Made by a program: the position numbers and the translations under genes. The notes beneath the pieces were generated by a model. That model worked only from the letters and a program-made list of their open reading frames with translations. It did no database searches and was not told the origin of the DNA. From the NCBI RefSeq assembly GCF_963678635.1, contig NC_087062.1, positions 57,798,129 to 57,862,128 on the forward strand: 64,000 nt of DNA, read 5' to 3'. This stretch comes from Symsagittifera roscoffensis (taxonomy: Eukaryota > Xenacoelomorpha > Acoela > Convolutidae). This document shows positions 57,993 to 64,000 of this stretch, piece after piece. How positions within the stretch are numbered: the first letter of the stretch is position 1; every line of letters starts with the position of its first letter.

Positions 57993-58860
57993 GTGTTACA
58001 CCACAAAAATTCATTAAATAGCTTTGAAGTCGTCATTTACATCGCAATGTGCATAACGAAGTGTTTAAGAGCTACAAACAGAGCAAATGGGGCCCTAATA
58101 AATGTGACTGTCATCAACCAGAATAGGACAGCTGACATTTTATTACAGATGGATTTCAAAGAAAAAAGAATCTCATTTCAAGAAAAAAATTTACAAGATC
58201 ATATGTGAATTATAACCAAAGACCGACAACATTATTCGAAACTTTATTGATAGACATCAATTCAAACGGTCGAGTGTAGAAGAAGATAAAAATCTTGATA
58301 ACCGAAAATGAACACGTTGTCTACTAGGACTAGATTTACGATAACGACTCAGAAGATAACCAAGAAGGGTCACAAAGCAAAATTAGATAAAGGTACCCTT
58401 TAACATTTCGTAGCGCCGATAGTTATAACGGCAAAAAGGACGGATCAATCAAGTTAGGAGTGAACGCCAAGCCGATGAACGTACAATTTTTAGCAAACAA
58501 TTTTCAGATGCCCAATCTAATTGAACTATAAAAACCTGCACCCCCAATTATCTCATCAGTTACAAGAGAGAACCCTGGTTTACACCTCCAGATCTTAAGT
58601 ATGCTTTCAGTCAGTTAAGTCTATATGAATCGATAAGTCAGCGTTGTAAATTCAGTATCGTATGTGGTGAATACACGGGTACAGATAGATCACAACAAGA
58701 TAGCCGAAAAAGTCCAAAAGAGAACAGATGCAGAAGGCTTGGCATTAAAGCTCAGCATATGCGAGTTTTCCAAAGAACCTCCAACCTGGTTAGGATTCGA
58801 GATTGATTCAGTAGGCAAGTACCAACTTCTTCAGTTTTGAAAAATTGACGAGCAATTTGT
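57993..58860 (+). pseudogene. pol: Protease trace and RT of second gypsy element
   Basis: The piece 57993-58208 sits where protease should be, but the D-T/S-G active site is not recognisable. RT remnants follow: N-P-G-L-H (58572) with a tyrosine/alanine-type palm segment after it, then E-G-L-A-L-K-L-S-x-C-E-F (about 58735-58772) and W-L-G-F-E-I-D-S (about 58788-58812), which are characteristic of gypsy RT downstream of the catalytic box. The Y-x-D-D box itself is missing, so an internal deletion is likely between these blocks. Confidence 0.65.
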
Positions 58861-59739
58861 AATCATGAGTTCATGAGTTCGACATAGCAATTCATGAGTT
58901 CGACATAGCTTGCAGAAAGTTTGAGTGGAATGTTACCAAAGAATCATCAGAGGACTTAAAAATGGAAAACATCAAAACTGTCGAACCAGATTAAGTTCAG
59001 AATCAGGAGTTATAAAGCAAGAAGGAGCTATACACCAAAAATTTTGACCAATCAGAGAACAAACTTTTTAATTATGCAAATTTATGCACAAATCGACACC
59101 AATCAGAGTGCAGCAGGGCTACATCACCTCGAAAAATGAAAAGTTTATTGCCTACGAGTTTACTGTCATACTCATTTATCCATAACTATCTCAAATTTTA
59201 ACCAAATCATTCTTTTTGTGTCAGTTCTAGCCCAATTTCATCAAAATTTTATTCAATTTCATCAATTGATCTCAATTCAAAATTACAAAGTTCTCAATTC
59301 AAAACAATATCAATTCCGTTTTTAAACTTCAAAAAATGTCTTCAAAGCAAATATTCAATCTATCTTTTATATCAGAAAAAAGTAAATAACATATCAGTAG
59401 GTTCAAGAATGAGGGGAAGGACGGCAAAAAGACCGTCAGAAATTGTACTGGCCAAGAAACGGAAACAAGTAACTAAAATCTCCCCAAAAATGAATTCAAA
59501 ATTGAAGAATAACTATACCAAAACACTTACAAAACTTAGATTAGAAAAAATCCTCAATAAGGCGAAACTCAACTGCATGTTCAAGAAACTCAACAAAATC
59601 TCGGCGGAGAACATTCATATCGAAAATTTTTTTACAAAAGACAGTCAACTGGCACCACTTAGAAAGTGTATACTGGCCTAAAAAAAGATTTCCTCCGCTA
59701 CCTCTCAGGATTTTAGGTTGTTATCACAGTAAAAAACGA

Positions 59740-60120
59740 TTGGGTTATCATTGACAACCGAATGGCTGTCCTGAAGGTTTGAAAAAGGCAGTCAAGAATA
59801 GACTACATTGCACACATCATGGACAGGAATCAATGATTGATGCGGCAGTGTACTTGTGGTGACCAGGAATGCACCGCGAGATTATCGACCAGTGCAAAAA
59901 CTACAAATGGTGTTGACTAAATTGTAAAAACGTTAGATCTGCCAAACCTTCCAACTAGGCTAAACCACTACTTAATTTTGCAGGCCTCAGTGAGGAGCTC
60001 TAACTTGGTATTGCAGGCCCACTGTTAGATTTAAAAAAAGGAAGAAGCTTTGTATCTAAGTAAAAGTTAATCGATTCCCTAAAAATCCGTCAGCATTAGT
60101 AATCAGATCAACAGGCGCAG
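59740..60120 (+). pseudogene. pol: Integrase N-terminal part of second gypsy element
   Basis: The zinc-binding domain is recognisable: H-x-x-H-H (about 59808-59820), then P-G-M-H-R-E-I (about 59865-59884) and C-K-N-x-K-W-C (about 59896-59917). A TGA stands where the conserved W-W precedes P-G. A following segment near 59980-60020 resembles the D-x-A-G-P start of the catalytic core. The catalytic core is not traceable further. Confidence 0.7.
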
Positions 60121-61956
60121 ACAAAGTCCAACAATTCTTATCTGACTGAAACCAAAATCATAGTACCGCAAAATATCACAAAGTAGATCAGTATGCCGAT
60201 TCCGGTTTCAATATAAAAAAGTTTTGACTTTTCATAATGAAAAGGTAATAAGTCACATATTTTGCGCAGTTGAGTATCATGGTGGATTTCGCTTAGTTGA
60301 GCCTTGTCTTCAAACAATAAAAAAAAGCTAGGCACGATGGAAATTGACTCTAAATTTTCCGATTTTCAGTAGTCATTGTGAATTATATTGAAGGATATCA
60401 GATGTGCGAAACACGCAGTTACCACAAAATCAACCTTCTGTTTCGTTTTGGACAGAAATCAAATACTTATTTTTCATTTGCTAGGGACAAACAGTTACAT
60501 TTAGATCGAGAACAAATAGCCAGAGATGTGCTAACTCCGTAAAAAAACGAGAGAGCGATCAGATTCCAGAAGCAGACTAAATCTAATCCTCAAGAGAAAC
60601 TCAGATTCACAACTGAAAAGCGGGTGGAAACGGTCAGAAGAAAAAGAGATGAAAGCTCTAGAGAATCTGGAAAAGGCAGCGTGTAACTGGTGAAATCTAA
60701 AGTGACATCTATCAAGTTCACAAAGCTTGAGAAATTTGACTGCAAGAGAACTAATCCTTGCAGCCAGCTTGAGGAACGATTAAAATCAGGGTAAGCTCAG
60801 TTTCAGGACATAGCAAGACAAGAGTCCTAAGTAGTCTAGAATTTGTTCCCATCAATTATCCAAATAAAAAGGATGTAGTTCGCATAGCAAGAGACCGAAG
60901 TCGGAAAAACTACTAATTAACCTATTCAAGAGCAAAGTTGTCAAAGTAACAGACTCTACTGACATCACTGAGAAGGGCAAAGTGATAAGGAAAAATCATG
61001 TATCAAGAAACCAAACAAAGTTAGAGATAATTTGTCTGATTTATAAAATAGAAAGAGAGGAAGCCTATTAACACCAGCAGCCTGCCAGCTACTGTACCAT
61101 CATCAGGTTCAGCACAAGGATTGGCAAAGAAGAAGAAGCCAGTATTCATTTTGCGCAGAGATGATCTATCTTCAGTCTCAGCGTCCTCGGAAGAAAATCA
61201 AGAAGAACTTCCAATAAAAACATAAATAACTCAGGCAGGATCATTTTGGACGAAACTATGTTAGTCGAATCGAAAACTCCAGAAGAGCAAATTTATAAAA
61301 TTGGCAATAGCAAGTCCTGTGAAGAATCCGATAGTGGACTTCGCATTGACATCAGTGGGCTCTTCAGATAAAGGGGAAGAAGTATTACTAGAAGCAAGAC
61401 AACTAGATGCTAGTTCGCCGTCATTCCAAATACCAGGAGATCCAATATCATTGGGGGATTCGCAAATCAGTCAGGAGCAGGCAACCCAAGACCAAGACCT
61501 TTTGAGTCACAGACTTTTCCGATTATGCTAATAGTTGAACCAGCTAAACTAGAGGAAACAGCGGCACAAACAAAAGATGCTGCACAAACTCAAGGCAAAC
61601 AATTGATCGACAGGACAGATGCAAAAGAAGAATCTCAGACAAAATCGCCAACGAGAGCCTCCAACAGAAGTAGGAGACAAACGAGATTTTTTGGGAGCCC
61701 GCTACGTCAAGCGATCAAATCAATTTGTTGGAGACAGTCTCAGTAGATCTGGCCCAACCAGAAGAAAGTTCGCCAGATCGAAACAAACTGATATCAGCGT
61801 CGCCAGAGGGATTTCATCGAGTCCAAATTTACCAAAGTACAAAAATAAAATGTCACAGAGGGCCATATTAAAACCAAAACAAGTGAAAAGAAGATAAACT
61901 ATGTTTGAGTTTGTTTTTGTTTTTGTCAAATTTTACTCGAAATAGATAAAGTTTTT
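60121..61956 (+). pseudogene. Remainder of integrase and C-terminal tail, second gypsy element
   Basis: Scattered open pieces (61301-61531, 61525-61746, 61619-61897) encode polar, Gln/Ser/Glu- or Arg/Lys-rich sequence, consistent with the disordered end of gypsy pol. Integrase D and E residues cannot be assigned with confidence. Confidence 0.4.
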
Positions 61957-61968
61957 AAAAGGGGGAAG
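61957..61968 (+). promoter_or_regulatory. Polypurine tract of second gypsy element
   Basis: AAAAGGGGGAAG is followed directly by TGTCATAC, the usual arrangement of a plus-strand primer next to a 3' LTR. Confidence 0.75.
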
Positions 61969-62560
61969 TGTCATACGGCGTAGTATCCGTATTCAATGTC
62001 ATGGTGTTATTCTAGCGCAGTCTAGGTTACTACTGTTAATTGACACCTGTCAGCACTAGTGAATTTTTCACGTTTCAGCGTGACACTTTTTCATCTCCGT
62101 TGAAAGGTTACGGTTGATACCCTTTGTTATTTCTGAAACTAATTCTAACTACTTCGACATCCATATCTTACAAATTACTGTTGTTTTAGATAGTTTTCCA
62201 GCTGAGTTGATTGTAGCTTTTCTTTTTTCTAGGGAATCTCAATGTGATTGTTTGCTAGCCTTTTTAAGGTTACGATTTTTCATTGCCCCTAATCTGTTGT
62301 TGAGACCATGCTGACTATTGATGTCAGGACAATATTTAGGCCTTGTCGATGCGGTCCTGTATGTGATCAGAAAAAATCCTGGTTTAGCCAACTGCACATT
62401 GTGAAGCCATATATGCGGATTTGTTTTGCTAATTGCAACTGTTATACAGTTTTGTAAGCTCACACTCTGACAAAAAATCAAACTCTTGGTGAGAATTTTT
62501 ATATATACAGATAAAAAATTGTCGCTTAACTCAACCCAGGTGACATTGATTGCCTTTGGT
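61969..62560 (+). repeat. Presumed 3' LTR of second gypsy element, end uncertain
   Basis: Starts TGTCATACGG after the polypurine tract. It has a T-rich, non-coding composition. The far end is not defined because no 5' LTR partner was found. A 121-codon minus-strand frame inside it has no motif and is ignored. Confidence 0.5.
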
Positions 62561-62577
62561 TGATTTTTTTCTAGGTG

Positions 62578-62685
62578 GACCGTACAATATCCAAGTCGAA
62601 TCATGTATCGACCCTGGTCGACCCAATTATCAACCCAGAACGACCCATGTTACGGCCCTGGTCGACTCATGTAACCTATATAGCT
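62578..62685 (+). repeat. Short iterated CCCTGGTCGAC motif
   Basis: The word CCCTGGTCGAC, within longer related words ending in CATGTA or CATGTT, appears at about 62612 and 62656. The palindromic core GGTCGACC occurs once. Confidence 0.55.
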
Positions 62686-62990
62686 TGGACAAATGCATTG
62701 GAAAAGATAATTTCTGTGTCGGAATTTTCTGTGCCCTTTCGCAGAAACTGTATTTTTTGTTTTTATGATACTCCAGACACTTAATGTTGAATAAATCAAT
62801 TTCAGAGACTCACTTGATAATTATTTATTTCCAAAATTAAAATGCAAAAAAGTATGTTAGTGCAGTTTTTTTAATTTAGTTAAAGAATTACATGGTTTTC
62901 TTTATACTTTTAAGAAACTTGTTTCATTTAGGCTCCTCAATTTACATGTTTTTGTTTCTTCTAATCTTCAGGCGATGAGTCATGATTAGC

Positions 62991-63167
62991 TCATGAGTCG
63001 GGAATGGGAGTGAACTGTCGCATATTGTGTCTGTAGGACTGGCCTATCTCTTGCTTGGAGAACTCAATCAGTCCGTCCGTCTCCTGGTCGAACTGTTCCC
63101 TCAGTCGCTTCACCTCTCCATTCTTCTCCCGCTCAAACTTCTTCCACTTGTCACAAATGTCCAGCAC
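62991..63167 (-). CDS. Probable terminal coding exon of a host gene
   Basis: On the minus strand an acceptor-like TTTGTTCAG precedes GTG at 63165-63167. A 58-codon frame then runs to a TGA at 62991-62993. Composition is much more GC-rich than the flanks. The peptide is strongly charged with heptad-like spacing (Lys/Glu/Arg-rich, residues about 5-45), suggesting a coiled coil, and it ends in a Pro-containing tail. No family is recognised. It probably joins the exon near 63843-63988, because both splice in phase 0 with the donor proposed there. Confidence 0.6.
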   Translation of the reverse strand: MLDICDKWKKFEREKNGEVKRLREQFDQETDGLIEFSKQEIGQSYRHNMRQFTPIPDS

Positions 63168-63579
63168 CTGAACAAAGTTTTTGTCAATATTTATTTTTCA
63201 GTATTTGCCAAAGATGTCATAGAGAATGAACAATTTAAATAATTCAGTTTTCCCTAAAACTAATCGTTGGAATTTCATGGTATAGTTATGATAGGACGTC
63301 CGAGTTTTTAGCTTCTAGTAGACAAATCTTTGCAAAAAATCGACATTGAAATACATTTTAAAAGATTTATTATCCCACATCGGGAATGGCTTTTAATACA
63401 AAAACATACTAACATTATTTTTGACATACAGATTCAAATGAATTATCGAATGAAATTATTGGACCAGATCATGCCTTAGCCTTCAATGGCATCGAAATAA
63501 TAGGCTTGCGAAAAACCTTCCAGAGAAAATTGCTGCTTCGACTAGTGCTCAATAATTATTTTTTTTTCAGTTCGAATTA
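63168..63579. other. Non-coding, probably intron
   Basis: AT-rich sequence between the proposed exons with no coding signal. Confidence 0.45.
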
Positions 63580-63728
63580 ATAATTGTGAAAAAATAGATA
63601 ATGCAAAAAAAACAGATGATGCAAGAAGAAATAGATTATGAAAAAATAAAAGATAAAGCAAAAAAATGATGATGCAAAAATAATGCGAAAAATAATTAAG
63701 CAGCAAAAGATGATGCAAAAGATAATTA
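63580..63728. repeat. Degenerate GATGATGCAAAA minisatellite, probably intronic
   Basis: Words close to GATGATGCAAAA and AATAGATTATG recur in direct order. It lies between the two proposed exons. Confidence 0.75.
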
Positions 63729-63842
63729 AATTAACAATTCAAAATTGAAGGGTGTTGTTATCGAATTTGACAGTTTCATGATAATGAAAGCACGCCATGG
63801 CGTAATATTTGGTGGTCTGACCAGAGTCTGGTTGGTGGATAT

Positions 63843-63988
63843 CATGTTGATGGTCTCTTTGGCAGTCCACCTGAGGAACTCCAGAGCAGATGACACTGTC
63901 TGAGACCTGTCTGTCCGGGGGTCACTCACTCCCAACGCTTTCACCAGCTTCACACTCGTCTTCTCAATACTATTGATTGTCCTCTGCT
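63843..63988 (-). CDS. Probable internal coding exon of the same host gene
   Basis: On the minus strand, TGCGTTTTGCAG forms an acceptor. A well-balanced, GC-richer coding frame follows, encoding V-K-A-L-G-V-S-D-P-R-T-D-R-S-Q and then an amphipathic helix. A CTG|GTCAGA donor at about 63842/63843 would end the exon in phase 0, matching the downstream exon. The donor is weaker than consensus, and the frame stays open past it to 63726, so the exact 3' border is uncertain. Function unknown. Confidence 0.5.
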
Positions 63989-64000
63989 CTGCAAAACGCA

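Larger units (their letters stand above)
56940..61968 (+). mobile_element. Second Ty3/gypsy element, heavily decayed
   Basis: On the + strand: gag remnants, a double cysteine region, a protease trace, RT remnants, integrase zinc-binding domain, a long low-complexity tail, then a polypurine tract and LTR start. No open piece exceeds about 90 codons. It belongs to a different gypsy lineage from the first element: the knuckle type, integrase sequence and base composition all differ. Confidence 0.75.

Noticed and set aside
62239-62604. 121-codon minus-strand ORF
   Set aside because: It lies in presumed LTR sequence, with no motif and ordinary AT-rich composition.

Overview
The window reads as AT-rich, repeat-dense DNA of an invertebrate animal. 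Nearly every coding signal is a decayed retrotransposon gene with frameshifts and in-frame stops. The mix of an env-bearing Ty3/gypsy element, BEL/Pao, a jockey-like non-LTR element and Ty1/copia, together with spliced-looking exons, rules out a prokaryote. I cannot name the species. No tRNA, rRNA, CRISPR array or bacterial operon was recognised.

Layout. (1) About 0.55-16.2 kb, + strand: a very large Ty3/gypsy-type element. It carries a pre-gag ORF, gag (capsid and CCHC knuckle), protease, RT/RNase H, a scrambled integrase region, then a proline-rich ORF, an env-like gene with signal peptide and membrane segments, and two further ORFs. Its + strand is strongly A-rich and G-poor, and I found no LTRs. 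(2) 16.2-20.2 kb: non-coding DNA and a dispersed repeat copy. (3) 20.27-25.07 kb, - strand: a degraded BEL/Pao element. (4) 25.1-28.6 kb: non-coding, with a minisatellite and GCGGAAT-type palindromes. (5) 28.65-32.6 kb, + strand: a GA microsatellite, then a degraded jockey-like LINE with a 2A-like motif, zinc finger, endonuclease remnant, RT and C-terminal zinc knuckle. (6) 31.803-41.300 kb: a 4,749-bp direct tandem duplication without visible differences. It contains the LINE 3' end and most of a Ty1/copia element on the - strand. The copia 5' LTR and its copia-style half-tRNA primer site lie just outside, near 41.8-42.06 kb. (7) 42.7-48.1 kb: three diverged, collinear copies of a repeat of about 1.45 kb. 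(8) 48.74-49.08 kb, - strand: a small single-pass membrane protein ORF that could be a host gene. (9) 50.2-52.4 kb: a block with inverted and direct repeats. (10) 53.46-55.92 kb: the dispersed repeat again, including a 312-bp triplication and a long hairpin. (11) 56.9-62 kb, + strand: a second, heavily decayed gypsy element ending in a polypurine tract and the start of an LTR. (12) 62.99-64 kb, - strand: what look like the last exons of a genuine host gene.

The genes do not form a pathway; the window records nested and successive retroelement invasion. The most unusual object is the first element. It has one ORF upstream of gag and at least four ORFs downstream of pol, including an ATGA stop-start overlap between env and the best-preserved downstream ORF.
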